Positions 7,615 through 16,757 are shown, counted from the stretch's first letter. The stretch: 43,058 nucleotides of DNA from a virus (IMGVR_UViG_3300031999_003535:1-43058), one strand, 5' to 3'. Translations and numbers: made by a program. Notes: generated by a model not told the origin, from the sequence alone.

Positions 7615-8081
7615 CGCTTGCGGCCTCTCTTGAGCTTGCGTCGAGCGCGGTTCTTTTGATGCGCCTCTGGCTTGCCCAAGCCTTGCACGAGCATCACGGG
7701 GATCGCGATGGGCCAGAACATGCTGCCGAACAGCGCCCAGCCGATGGCCCAGCCCACTGAGTCGTCTCGCCTGTAGCCGTGATAGGCGCCGAGTATCATT
7801 CCGGCGAGTCCGCCGACGGCCTGCACCATCGCCAACGGGCTCGCGTCTTGTCCGAGGCCGTTCGTCGGTTTTGCTGCCCATGGGTAACGCGAGTAGGCGT
7901 CCGGGGTGAAGTCATCAGGCTTGAAGACGCTTTGCGGTGACGGCGCGTAGGGAAACTCGAAGACCGGCCGCGTCCAGATGCCACCGTGGTAGCGCGTCGG
8001 GTACGGATGAACGTGCGCAACGTACGGCGTCGGCACGCCAAGCTGGCCGCCACGTGATTTGATTCCAGGGGGTAGTGCCAT
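7611..8081 (-). CDS. Two-pass membrane protein with basic C-terminus
   Basis: 156 residues. The N-terminal 70 residues are rich in Tyr, His, Pro and Phe and lack cysteine. GLGQ at 75-78 recurs in several operon proteins. Hydrophobic segments lie at 84-100 and 109-132, the second Trp-rich, followed by a Lys/Arg tail (KNRARRKLKRGRKR). Family unknown. Confidence 0.78.
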   Translation of the reverse strand: MALPPGIKSRGGQLGVPTPYVAHVHPYPTRYHGGIWTRPVFEFPYAPSPQSVFKPDDFTPDAYSRYPWAAKPTNGLGQDASPLAMVQAVGGLAGMILGAYHGYRRDDSVGWAIGWALFGSMFWPIAIPVMLVQGLGKPEAHQKNRARRKLKRGRKR

Positions 8082-8088
8082 TGGTTTC

Positions 8089-8532
8089 TTACCTCACCAC
8101 TTCCATCCTACTGAGGCGCATGCGGTGTGCTGCGCGGTCGCTATAGCTTGCCTCCGTCACGAGGTGCTGCGCTCCGTCGGCCGTCCACACCTTGATGACG
8201 CCAGGCCCAACGCTTTGGGGCGCTGTTACTAAATCCGGGCTTCGCGCGCGGCGTAGCCTGTCTTCTTCTTGCCGCTCCTGCCAGTGGGCGTACCTGGACG
8301 GGTCCGGTGTGCGGCCGGTGGCCAACAGGTACTCGGGCCGATAATCGCTCAGCGCCATGAGCGCATCCCGTTGGCTTGCGTCGGGAAAGACGTCCGGCAG
8401 CTCAAGCACCAGGATAGCGACGTCAACGTCCTCCTCGTACCAGAACTTGTTTCCCCACTTCATGCCCTTTGCAACGGCCGCGTCGGACAACCTTTCGGCG
8501 GCGGCCTTTGGAGTAACACTCGCGCGGCTCAC
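8089..8532 (-). CDS. Soluble protein of unknown function
   Basis: 147 residues from GTG 8532 (GTGA overlap with the upstream stop). The first 75 residues look like a small alpha/beta domain (TPKAAAERLSDAAVAKGMKWGNKFWYEEDVD). The C-terminal part contains VIKVWTADGAQHLVTE. No cysteines, signal or membrane segment. Unrecognised; it sits with the next gene as a soluble pair interrupting the membrane series. Confidence 0.75.
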   Translation of the reverse strand: MSRASVTPKAAAERLSDAAVAKGMKWGNKFWYEEDVDVAILVLELPDVFPDASQRDALMALSDYRPEYLLATGRTPDPSRYAHWQERQEEDRLRRARSPDLVTAPQSVGPGVIKVWTADGAQHLVTEASYSDRAAHRMRLSRMEVVR

Positions 8533-9365
8533 GACGCCACCTCGCACTGGCATTCGCCGCCGGGCTCGCAACCCGCTTCCTCGCACAGCTCACACAGCGC
8601 CGGCTCGTCGGGGTCGTTGCTGGCGATTGTCTCGTCGAAACATCCACCGCATTCGCAGTGGACGTAGCCGCCGCTGTTGGCTTTCATTTGCATCGCCTCT
8701 GCGGACGGCGGTAGCCCCAGCCACTCGGCCTCCTCGGAGTCCACCGGGAAGGCAACGTGGAGTCCCGAGCTGTAGCGCGGAGCTTGGAACGAACGAAAGC
8801 GCGCGGGGTCAGTGACGCTGATTAGACGGTAAAGTTTTCCCTTAGCGTACTTGCCTCCAGGGACGTCGCTCACCACCGTCGTCACGTAGTCGTAGTCGAA
8901 CGCCTCGGGCGCACTTGTCCACCATAGCTCGCCCAGCTCCGGTTCCGCTCGCCCAACGGTGTACTCGGACGCGAGGAACACATCATCGCGGAGCTTGCGC
9001 GACGTGAAGTCCTCATGGCCGCCATCGTACTCGTACCGATAGGCGTCGCGGCCTACCCGTGTAAACAACTGTCCGTCCACCCGCATAGACTGGCCAATGT
9101 CCAGCAGCCGCAGACGCTGCACGACTTCGCTGCCGCTGACACTCTGGGCGTTGGGCTCGTAGGCTTCTGGATGCTCTTTGCGCAGAATGGCTTCGTGTTC
9201 GGCGTCGGTGCTGGCGCCTCGTGTCAGCTCCAAGGCGTACTCCCTGGCCTCATCTTTGCGGTTGAACACGCGCAGCACTTGGTCGTGCCACATAACAAAC
9301 CACGCTTGGTTTGGACGCGAGTACACCAAACTCAGAGCGCCGGGGTATTTCTCCGTTTTTGCCAT
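8529..9365 (-). CDS. Protein with Cys-rich zinc-binding-like C-terminus
   Basis: 278 residues. Residues 1-60 contain an aromatic beta-hairpin-like unit (WFVMWHDQVLRVFNRKDEA). The middle is mixed alpha/beta. The last 45 residues hold HCECGGC, CELC, AGC and ECQC, enough ligands for one or two zinc sites. There is no anchor. Binding of nucleic acid or protein through the zinc region is possible but unproven. Confidence 0.78.
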   Translation of the reverse strand: MAKTEKYPGALSLVYSRPNQAWFVMWHDQVLRVFNRKDEAREYALELTRGASTDAEHEAILRKEHPEAYEPNAQSVSGSEVVQRLRLLDIGQSMRVDGQLFTRVGRDAYRYEYDGGHEDFTSRKLRDDVFLASEYTVGRAEPELGELWWTSAPEAFDYDYVTTVVSDVPGGKYAKGKLYRLISVTDPARFRSFQAPRYSSGLHVAFPVDSEEAEWLGLPPSAEAMQMKANSGGYVHCECGGCFDETIASNDPDEPALCELCEEAGCEPGGECQCEVAS

Positions 9366-9368
9366 CGT

Positions 9369-9635
9369 TCACCGCTCCTGCCCAAACGCCGCGTCGTGTG
9401 CGGCCTCAATTTCCCGAAAGAGCCCGGAGTCCGCCGCGGTCTTCATGGCCCCCGCAAGGTTGGCGATCATGCTGAACTGCGCGGACGACAGACCGCTGGC
9501 CTTCGCCACCGCGGACACCGCTTGGCCCAGCTCGGCGAGCGCGCGGTGCTGCATTCGCATCGCCGGGTCGCCTGGAAGCGCCGCTTGCGGCAATTCTCCG
9601 CCACGCGGGTTTGCGGTGTGTCCGTAACGTCTCAT
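9369..9635 (-). CDS. Small helical protein of unknown function
   Basis: 88 residues from ATG 9635 (ATGA overlap with the upstream stop). Predominantly alpha-helical (ALAELGQAVSAVAKASGLSS) with a short polar N-terminus. No membrane segment or cysteine. The longer upstream in-frame reading is a shadow of the neighbouring gene. Confidence 0.7.
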   Translation of the reverse strand: MRRYGHTANPRGGELPQAALPGDPAMRMQHRALAELGQAVSAVAKASGLSSAQFSMIANLAGAMKTAADSGLFREIEAAHDAAFGQER

Positions 9636-10096
9636 TTGTTTGACAGAGCTATTCCTGCCTCGATGCCGAGCCCGAGCGTGCCGAGCAGAATGCTCGCTGC
9701 CACTCCGCCCCATGCGTACTTGCTCTCGCGGCCACGTGGTGCAATCGCCTTGCCCACGTAGTACCCAGACACGCCGCGCACGAGCAGCCCGACTGCCACC
9801 ACGCCGGCCACGATGGCAAGGCTCATCTTGACGGAGGGTTCCTTGGCGGCCTCGGTTACCGCCTCGGTGACTTGGCCGATGCCGCTGAGCAACGGCGACA
9901 TAGCCGTGACCTTGCTGAACGTCGAGCGAGGTCGCTGGTACGCCGGGATGCCGTAGGCAGGCATCATCGTCTGTCCGAGCCCGCTTACCGACTCGGAGAA
10001 ATACTCTCCGATGCCAGCGCTGGGCCAGTGCTGCAACGTCACGGGCTCGCGGATTTCTTGGCCGTTCATGTAGAGGGGAAAGCCGAGCTGGCTCAT
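9632..10096 (-). CDS. Two-pass membrane protein with GLGQ motif
   Basis: 154 residues from ATG 10096 (ATGA overlap). A soluble N-terminal half contains SGLGQ (38-42) and SGIGQ (71-75), a motif seen repeatedly in this operon. Hydrophobic segments at 91-115 and 128-148 are separated by a basic loop (APRGRESKY), so both ends would lie on the same side. No cysteines. Family unknown. Confidence 0.77.
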   Translation of the reverse strand: MSQLGFPLYMNGQEIREPVTLQHWPSAGIGEYFSESVSGLGQTMMPAYGIPAYQRPRSTFSKVTAMSPLLSGIGQVTEAVTEAAKEPSVKMSLAIVAGVVAVGLLVRGVSGYYVGKAIAPRGRESKYAWGGVAASILLGTLGLGIEAGIALSNK

Positions 10097-10773
10097 GTCT
10101 TCTTCTTCTTTCCGGCAAACACCTGATAGAGCGCGCCGATCCCGAGTCCGATGGCTCCGGTGAGCGCGAGCACCTGCCACACCGGCATGCCGGTTGCGGG
10201 CGCGGCCTGGCCGATGGCCTGCGGATTCACGCGCACGTTGACGATTGATTGGTCGGGCATGTTGCGCGCTCGCGAAGCTCCGATGACCGGCTGTGACGGC
10301 GCGTACATGCCGCGTTCAAGGAATGCAATCTGCGCAGCGCTGTCCATGCTGACCGACCCGCCGTTGACGTAGACAACCGGACGCCCGGTCGTCGAGTCGA
10401 TCACTTCGCTCTTGGCGTACATGCGCTCGCGAGCGAGGTAGCCGGGAATGTCGAAGCGCGCAGCGAGCACGCCAGCGTCCGGGTAAATGTTTGGGAGCGT
10501 GCCCGGCGGATCGAAGATGCCGTCGTTCTGCACGTCATCCATCTCGGCCATCACCGCCAGTTCGTTCGCGGCCCAGCCGTGCTCGACGTTCTCGTCCTGC
10601 ACCTCATCCTCGGTGCCAGCGAGTCGGCGCCCGTGCGCCGCGTCAATCTTGCTCTGGTAGTGCGGAGCCGTGCTCGACGTGTAGGTCAGATCGCTGGCCC
10701 GGTTGACGTTGCTCCACATCGAGGGCGGCTTGCCCGTGAACGGCTGGGTGGGATAGCTCGGATACTTGGGCAT
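10093..10773 (-). CDS. Tail-anchored protein with long soluble domain
   Basis: 226 residues. A Pro/Tyr-rich start (MPKYPSYPTQPF) is followed by an acidic helical region (50-85) and a mixed region with RPVVYVNGGSVSMDS. The anchor (about 199-219) is followed by GKKKKT. Cysteine-free, unlike several operon neighbours. The N-terminal overlap is TAATG. No family recognised. Confidence 0.78.
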   Translation of the reverse strand: MPKYPSYPTQPFTGKPPSMWSNVNRASDLTYTSSTAPHYQSKIDAAHGRRLAGTEDEVQDENVEHGWAANELAVMAEMDDVQNDGIFDPPGTLPNIYPDAGVLAARFDIPGYLARERMYAKSEVIDSTTGRPVVYVNGGSVSMDSAAQIAFLERGMYAPSQPVIGASRARNMPDQSIVNVRVNPQAIGQAAPATGMPVWQVLALTGAIGLGIGALYQVFAGKKKKT

Positions 10774-11495
10774 TACTCTGATTCCTTGTAGTTGATCCCA
10801 TCGTAGGCGCGCGCGAGTGCTACTTGTCGTTCCGCGTCGTGCTTGGCTTCCGCCAGGGTACGACCCGTCATCGCAAGATCCTGCTGGCCGTGCGTATAGC
10901 CGCGCACACTATATGTGCCGTCACCGTCGTCCCACAATTTCAGCATGGACTTCGGTGGGACGCCTCGGGTCGTCCACTTTTTGAGAACACGTGGTTCCGC
11001 GTTCCGCCTCATGCGCTTTCGGTTCTGCGCCATCTTCGCCGGCTTGCGCTTGAGCGCCCAGACCACCGCGACGCCGACTACAAGCGCTCCCGCCGCCCAG
11101 AGCAGCTTCGTGTCGCGGCTCATGCCGGCCTGCGTCGCGACGAGCACCCCTCCACCTTGGGTCGCGGCGGCTTGCCGTTGCGCCTCGATCTGCGCGATGG
11201 CCTTTGCAATGTTCCTTGTGAGCGCCAGTTTAGCCTTGGCCTTTGCGTCAGCAACCGCGACGGCGTTAGCCATATTGTTTGCAAGCCGAACCCGCGCGGC
11301 TTCGGCGTCCGAGATGCAGCCCGAAGAGCCATCGGCATGCTGCGCCACCTGATAGCCCGGTCCGCACGTGGTCGTGGCCGTGGCGTTGGTCGCCACGTTG
11401 ACCGTCTTGACCGGGATGCCGGTGGAAGACGTCTTGATGCCACCAGAGGTGGATGCCTCCAGAGAGAAACCGACTCCAAGCGGGACGTAGCTCAT
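10773..11495 (-). CDS. Single-pass protein with coiled coil, QAGMS-TM-KMAxNR cassette and inner domain
   Basis: 240 residues from ATG 11495 (ATGA overlap). N-terminal MSYVPLG matches the upstream neighbour's MSYVSLG. Cysteines 44 and 60 flank a short loop, and 64-112 is a likely Ala-rich coiled coil. QAGMSRDTK (122-130) leads into the membrane segment (131-149), then KMAQNR (154-159). Residues 165-240 form an additional, probably folded domain (LWDDGDGTYSVRGYTHGQQD) on the inner side. The cassette recurs at 6801-7367. Confidence 0.82.
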   Translation of the reverse strand: MSYVPLGVGFSLEASTSGGIKTSSTGIPVKTVNVATNATATTTCGPGYQVAQHADGSSGCISDAEAARVRLANNMANAVAVADAKAKAKLALTRNIAKAIAQIEAQRQAAATQGGGVLVATQAGMSRDTKLLWAAGALVVGVAVVWALKRKPAKMAQNRKRMRRNAEPRVLKKWTTRGVPPKSMLKLWDDGDGTYSVRGYTHGQQDLAMTGRTLAEAKHDAERQVALARAYDGINYKESE

Positions 11496-12184
11496 TCTGC
11501 CGCCTCCCACCGCACTTGGGTGAAGGCGTCGCCACAGCTACCGATCAGGCGTCCGTCCTTCGTGTGTCCGGTCAGCTTGACGGACTCTCCGCACACCGGG
11601 CACAGGTCTGATGCCGGCGGGAGCGTGGGGCGGCGCCGCGCGTTTTTTCTTTGGCGTCGCCGGTTCGGCGCCATCTTCACTGGCGCCGGCTTCTTCATCT
11701 TCTTGTAGACCAGATAGCCGCCGCCGAGCGCGACTAGCGCGAGCAGCCCGACGACTGCGACGTTCATCTTTTTCTCAGGCTCGGGCGGCGGCTCCATCAC
11801 CTCGGGCGGCACGTACGTCGGCGTCACCTGGAGCCCCGGCTTGAATGCTGCGACCACCCGCGGCGATATGGTACTAATCGCTGGCGCTGGCGTCGGCATC
11901 CTGGGAGCGACGGTTGCCGTGTAGACCATGACCGGCGGCGGCGGCGGCGGCGGGCGCATCGGAAAGAGTGCTGCCGTCGGGGTGGGGCAGAGCGGCATCT
12001 GTGCCACCTTGCATGCGTCGATGCCATTCCAGCGCGTGTTGGTCCCGTAGGTAAAGCCCAGCGCGGAGCCAAGCCCCTTCACGTCTGGGATGCGACAGTC
12101 CAGATCCGCTTTTGCTTTCTCGGCAGCGGTGATGCACGACGTGCGCGCCACCATCGTCGTCTGCCCCAGTGATACATAGCTCAT
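11492..12184 (-). CDS. Single-pass protein with Pro-rich stalk and inner zinc ribbon
   Basis: 230 residues. N-terminus MSYVSLG; cysteines 17, 30, 58 and 66 form a candidate disulfide domain, followed by a run of prolines (78-84) and a Pro/Thr stalk to 138. The membrane segment (140-160) is followed by KMAPNR (170-175), an Arg-rich stretch, and CPVCGE with a third Cys at 217, suggesting a small zinc knuckle on the inner side. Several features are shared with the next gene in the operon. Family unknown. Confidence 0.82.
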   Translation of the reverse strand: MSYVSLGQTTMVARTSCITAAEKAKADLDCRIPDVKGLGSALGFTYGTNTRWNGIDACKVAQMPLCPTPTAALFPMRPPPPPPPVMVYTATVAPRMPTPAPAISTISPRVVAAFKPGLQVTPTYVPPEVMEPPPEPEKKMNVAVVGLLALVALGGGYLVYKKMKKPAPVKMAPNRRRQRKNARRRPTLPPASDLCPVCGESVKLTGHTKDGRLIGSCGDAFTQVRWEAAE

Positions 12185-12714
12185 CAGTCGGTTCTCCAGA
12201 TTTTGTGAGTCGTCACCCTGCGCAGCATCTTGGCTTCGTCGGTCCCCGCCACTGGATCACAAATGATCCACTGGTTCGACTTGGGCTCTTTCACTCGCGT
12301 GAACACGTGCGAGTACGCACCCGGTCGGCCGAAGCCCACGATGACCAGCTCGGCGTCGCGCCCGCACTGGCGAGCCATGGTGGCGATCATCTGCGCCATC
12401 TCGTCGCAGTCGCACTGGGACTGGCCCTGCGCCATGATCTCGTCGGCAATGCGCTCAGGGTCTTTGACCCACTCTGTCGTGAGCGGGTCGTTAAGGTAGC
12501 GACACCTCTCGGTGACGAAATTTCGGATGGCTAGGATCTCGCCCAGGTAGTCCTTTGGCTGCACTCCGGCGACCACCTTTTCCGTCAGCGAGCGGACCTT
12601 GACGGAGCGCTCGCCGCGGGGTCCGCGAATGTGGGCCAGCATCGTCTCTATGGTCGTCGCCGGACCACGAAACGGCGCAAGCGTGTGCGGAGGGGTAGCG
12701 GAGAGCGGATTCAA
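12184..12714 (-). CDS. Transglutaminase-fold cysteine enzyme
   Basis: Transglutaminase-like core: QCDCDE (C103 the likely nucleophile, aligning with the usual GDCDD), YSHVF (H136) and ICDPV (D153), in the order Cys-His-Asp. The upstream segment (GVQPKDYLGEILAIRNFV...RYLNDPLTTEWV) matches the helical lead-in of phage transglutaminase-like proteins. Phage members may process or crosslink proteins or act on peptide bonds; the substrate here is unknown. The start is uncertain: no ATG precedes the domain, so TTG 12714 (176 residues) is preferred; the reading frame is open further upstream. Confidence 0.8.
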   Translation of the reverse strand: MNPLSATPPHTLAPFRGPATTIETMLAHIRGPRGERSVKVRSLTEKVVAGVQPKDYLGEILAIRNFVTERCRYLNDPLTTEWVKDPERIADEIMAQGQSQCDCDEMAQMIATMARQCGRDAELVIVGFGRPGAYSHVFTRVKEPKSNQWIICDPVAGTDEAKMLRRVTTHKIWRTD

Positions 12715-12781
12715 CGTACCCGGAAGCCTACTCGCCGCCCTTCGCGGCCCGCAACTTTCCGGTCGCCAGCTCCGCGGCAGC

Positions 12782-13246
12782 CTATTTGCGCCGAAACGGA
12801 AAGCGGGCAATCGCCTGCTTCGGGCTCGCTCCGTTCAGCACGGCCTCGGCGCGCTTCATCACGGTGATCGCCGCCTTGCTGGGCGGCACCTCGTGCCAAC
12901 CTCCCGGCGGCTTGGGATCGCTCGTGATCCATGACTGGTAGCTGCCCAGTTCATGTGGCACCGGAGCGGCAAACTGCTCGGCCGTCACATCGAGCACTTC
13001 GCCGGTCGGCCCTTCCACCCACCAGTGCGGACCAAACTCCGGCGCCACGCTCTTTTTGAGACTGACGGATCGGTAGCCTTTCGCCTTGCCTCCCAGCAGG
13101 TGATAGAGCGCCTCGCTGGCGACGTAGCAGTGCCCGAGAAACTTTCGCTCGCTCAGCTCGGCCGCGCGACGGTACGCCGGCTTGAGCAGCTCCGCGGTGA
13201 GCACGGCCCGCACCGCCACGGCTATCGTGCGCTCGTGCCGCGTCAT
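12782..13246 (-). CDS. Small Cys/His/Asp protein, possible papain-fold hydrolase
   Basis: 154 residues from ATG 13246 (ATGA overlap). GHCYVASEALYHLLGG (C40), GPHWWVEG (H74) and EVLDVTAEQF (D86) give a Cys-His-Asp order and spacing compatible with a small papain-like or NlpC/P60-like catalytic core. The same signature occurs in uncharacterised phage proteins as far as I recall. Activity is not established. Its neighbour has the same catalytic order, so two cysteine enzymes sit side by side. Confidence 0.75.
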   Translation of the reverse strand: MTRHERTIAVAVRAVLTAELLKPAYRRAAELSERKFLGHCYVASEALYHLLGGKAKGYRSVSLKKSVAPEFGPHWWVEGPTGEVLDVTAEQFAAPVPHELGSYQSWITSDPKPPGGWHEVPPSKAAITVMKRAEAVLNGASPKQAIARFPFRRK

Positions 13247-13482
13247 GGTTCCTCCGCTGGCGTGTCTACGTCGAGCATCATTTCGTGCTCGAACCACCAT
13301 ACGTCTCCGAGCTGCTCAGCAATCACGTTGCGCTCGTGTCGGCGCCCGCTGCGGCGCATGCTCCGCTTGGCCGCGGCGCACACTCCGGGCCGCGCCATCC
13401 TCTTGAGGCGCTGACGCCAGTATCGGCTCGCCACGTCCTGTTGCTCGCCCGAGCGCGCTTCGTATCCGACGCTCGGGCGCAT
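13243..13482 (-). CDS. Small protein of unknown function
   Basis: 79 residues from ATG 13482, overlapping the upstream TGA by one base. A basic middle (RYWRQRLKRMAR, KRSMRRSGRRHERN) is followed by an acidic, aromatic end (DVWWFEHEMMLDVD). No membrane segment. The charge split could suit a small nucleic-acid or protein adaptor, but no family is recognised. Confidence 0.68.
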   Translation of the reverse strand: MRPSVGYEARSGEQQDVASRYWRQRLKRMARPGVCAAAKRSMRRSGRRHERNVIAEQLGDVWWFEHEMMLDVDTPAEEP

Positions 13483-13757
13483 CACGCTACCGTTCGTGCG
13501 TGGCACCAGGCCGGGCACTCGTCATTGTGTACCCCTGGCTCGTCGGGCTGGCATTCGCAAGGCCGCGGCGGAAGCGACGGCTCCGGTATCGACGAGCCCG
13601 CGTGCCCGCGGCTCAGGCCAAACACCATGCCGCTCAGCACGTGCCGTGCCCAGCGCACTTGATCGGAGCTGGAGACAACGGTTGTCCCGACGCGCACAAA
13701 CACGCGCCGCTGTGACTTGTTCTCGGCTTCCGATCCCCACCACTCGACCGGGCTCAT
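13482..13757 (-). CDS. Small protein with Cys-rich C-terminus
   Basis: 91 residues from ATG 13757 (ATGA overlap). A beta-like N-terminal half (RRVFVRVGTTVVSSSD) is followed by a Pro/Cys-rich end (RPCECQ...ECPAWCHA), four cysteines with nearby His. A zinc site or disulfides are possible. Unrecognised. Confidence 0.68.
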   Translation of the reverse strand: MSPVEWWGSEAENKSQRRVFVRVGTTVVSSSDQVRWARHVLSGMVFGLSRGHAGSSIPEPSLPPRPCECQPDEPGVHNDECPAWCHARTVA

Positions 13758-16180
13758 CCCGCAGCTCGCTTCACCGCATCCCAAAGCTCACGCAAAAACT
13801 TCTGGCCGTTGCGCCGCACGAGCGGGTTCTGTGAGCCGCCGGGCTGACGTTGGATGGCCGCGGCGATGCGCTCGGGAGTGATCGTCGCGCCGATCTGTTT
13901 GGCCATGACCGGGCCGACCGACTCGACGAACTGCGCCGCAAACTCCTCGGGGCTCGCCCCTTGCTCCAGCGCGCCTTGCAGGACCGGCGTGAACTGGAGG
14001 ATCTGCTCGTCCGAGATGGCGAGGCCGCCCGAGGCCACCGGAACTGGTGCCGGAGGGCGCGGAGCTGTCGCTACCGATTGCATGCGCGGCGGTGGCGCGA
14101 TTGGACGCATGCGCTGCGGCGGCGGGGCCGGCTGCATGGGAGCCGCCATGGGTGGCGCTGGCTCCGCCACTGCTATCGGGTAACGCGGCTCCATGTGCCC
14201 CTCGGTGCCGTGATAGTCGGGACCGTCCTCGGTGCCAAACGCGAGCGCCGCGGGCTGAAATACTTGGCCGTTGCCGCCGTTGAACGCGCGCGACTGATTG
14301 GCGTCCACCATCATCTGGTTGTACTGAGCCGCCTGGACGGCGGCCATCTGGTCTTGGTTTTGCGGTGCGCGCAAGGTCCGCACCGTGTTGCTCGCTGACT
14401 CCATGAGCTGGGGAAGCTGTTGCACCAGATCCATGCCGATGCGGCCCAGCATCGACTTCCAGTCCTTCGGCTCGTCGTCCTCGCTGCCGCCTCCCTTGCT
14501 GAACCCCATCACCTCGGCGACGGTGGTGAACTTCTGGAGCTGCGTGGGCAAGTCTTTGTTGTCTTCGGCTTCCTTTTTGTAGCGCTCCGCTTCCGCTCGC
14601 AGGCGGGTGATCTCCTCGCCCAGTGTGCTGATGCGGTTCTCGTACATGGCTTTCTGCGTTTCGAGGCGCGCTTGCCATGAGTCGTTCTTTGCCGCGATGT
14701 CGCGGTCGTGATTGCGGCGCTCGTCGTCAAGCCGCGCGTTCAGGTGCGTTCGCACGTCCTCGACCTGGCGCTTGGCGTCTTCCTTCGCCTCTGTCACGCG
14801 GCGGTCCGAGCGCTCGGTGCCTTCCCTGATCCGCGCGTCGGCGCGCTCCTCTGCTTCCTTGACTCTCCGGTCAGCACGCTCCTCTGCGTCCTTCGCGCGG
14901 CGCTCGTACGTCTCCGTAGTGCGCGTCACCTCCTGTTGGTGTTGCTTGCTTACGCTCTCGCGGTCCTTGGCCGCCGCTTCGGTCAGCTTCGCAATCTCTT
15001 GGCCGCTGTGGTTGTCGCCCTTCATCACGCCCAGGATGTTGGCAAGCGCTTCTCCCAGCGCCGTCGTCTCACTGGGTCGGGCCGCCTCCGCTTTCGCTTG
15101 CTGCTCCGCGCGCTGCTCCGCGCGCAACCGCTCGACACGCTCTCGCTCTAGCTGGGCGCGGAGCACAGAATCCCTCTCTTGGAATTCGTGTTGCAGCGAC
15201 GCTACGTGCTGTTCGTTCTGCCGCTGCATCATCTCGACCATCGGCGTCAGTGTGCCCGGCATTGCGCTGGCCTGCTGCCGCAGCTCGCGTTCGCGTTCCT
15301 CGCTGCGCGCTTGCACCCGCTCATCGAAGCTGAGCTGCGCCTCGAACATCCTGGCGTCGGCGACGGTCGTCGGTCGGCCGTTGCCGGGGCGGGGTGCATT
15401 GAATCCTGGTCCGTAACGCATGGGCGTTTCCTCGTCCTCGTAATGCTCGTCGTCGAGAATCGTTGCTTGCAGGTTTGGCGGATACGAACCCACCGGCACC
15501 GTCACCGTGATCGGAGCGGTCAGCGCCTTCACGCGCGCTCGCCCGGTGTTTGGATCGAGCATCTGTCCGCGCTTCGGTGGCCCGTACAAGATCAGCGTGT
15601 AGACGCCACCGCCGTAGTCGGCCGCGAAGTCCTCCCGTGTCATGTATCGCGTGATCGAGCGCTGCGTCCCGGCGCACTGCACGCTGCCCCACGTCTTCGG
15701 CGTGCGCCGGTCTACGCTGATGTAGTATTGGCCGTCTCCAATGGGCGCGATGGCAAACAGATCCTCCAGTGTGTGAGGCTTCTGCGCGTCGCCCGCAAAG
15801 TCGGGCACCTCCATCGTGATGCCGTCGTTCAGCTCGTGATTGTCCTCGGGCATCGGCACGGAGTCGCCCAGCGTAAATAGCTTGGTGCGGCGCGCAATGT
15901 CTGGAATCGAGGGCGTGTCGTCTTCAGAATCCGGCGTGGGTTCAGGTGTTGGAGCCCGGCGCGCGTGACGTTTTGCAACGTCGGCGAGCGAAACTGCTGG
16001 CAACTTCGTTTCAGAGGGAGGCCCGTGCAATGCAGCCTCCTCCTCTTGCCTTCGTTTCTCGGCCCGCTTCGTTTCGGCGGCGGCTCGGCCCTTCGCAAGA
16101 TTGGCGAGCTGGTGCTCGCTCATAGTACGCTTGGGCTTGGCCGGCTTGGGCTCTGGGCTCGGCGTGGTGATGTCGGTCAT
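13754..16180 (-). CDS. 808-residue coiled-coil protein
   Basis: Residues 1-110 are charged and Pro-rich. Residues 110-250 look like a folded beta-rich domain (GQYYISVDRRTPKTWG, VYTLILYGPPKRGQ). A very long coiled coil runs from about 270 to 560, Glu/Arg/Lys-rich with tandem KDAEERADRRVKEAEERAD-like units. A Gln/Met-rich helix, a Pro/Met/Ala linker (about 665-730) and a final helical domain (QILQFTPVLQGALEQGASPEEFAAQFVESV) follow. Such proteins are often scaffolds or DNA-organising factors; a tape-measure role cannot be argued without tail genes. Largest gene of the minus operon. Confidence 0.85.
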   Translation of the reverse strand: MTDITTPSPEPKPAKPKRTMSEHQLANLAKGRAAAETKRAEKRRQEEEAALHGPPSETKLPAVSLADVAKRHARRAPTPEPTPDSEDDTPSIPDIARRTKLFTLGDSVPMPEDNHELNDGITMEVPDFAGDAQKPHTLEDLFAIAPIGDGQYYISVDRRTPKTWGSVQCAGTQRSITRYMTREDFAADYGGGVYTLILYGPPKRGQMLDPNTGRARVKALTAPITVTVPVGSYPPNLQATILDDEHYEDEETPMRYGPGFNAPRPGNGRPTTVADARMFEAQLSFDERVQARSEERERELRQQASAMPGTLTPMVEMMQRQNEQHVASLQHEFQERDSVLRAQLERERVERLRAEQRAEQQAKAEAARPSETTALGEALANILGVMKGDNHSGQEIAKLTEAAAKDRESVSKQHQQEVTRTTETYERRAKDAEERADRRVKEAEERADARIREGTERSDRRVTEAKEDAKRQVEDVRTHLNARLDDERRNHDRDIAAKNDSWQARLETQKAMYENRISTLGEEITRLRAEAERYKKEAEDNKDLPTQLQKFTTVAEVMGFSKGGGSEDDEPKDWKSMLGRIGMDLVQQLPQLMESASNTVRTLRAPQNQDQMAAVQAAQYNQMMVDANQSRAFNGGNGQVFQPAALAFGTEDGPDYHGTEGHMEPRYPIAVAEPAPPMAAPMQPAPPPQRMRPIAPPPRMQSVATAPRPPAPVPVASGGLAISDEQILQFTPVLQGALEQGASPEEFAAQFVESVGPVMAKQIGATITPERIAAAIQRQPGGSQNPLVRRNGQKFLRELWDAVKRAAG

Positions 16181-16199
16181 GCTTGTTCCGCCCGGAGCC

Positions 16200-16753
<554 letters not shown>

Positions 16754-16757
<4 letters not shown>

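Noticed and set aside
13754-16180. Tape-measure protein for the 808-residue coiled-coil gene
   Set aside because: Long coiled coil fits, but no tail, tube or baseplate gene accompanies it and its N-terminal domain is beta-rich.
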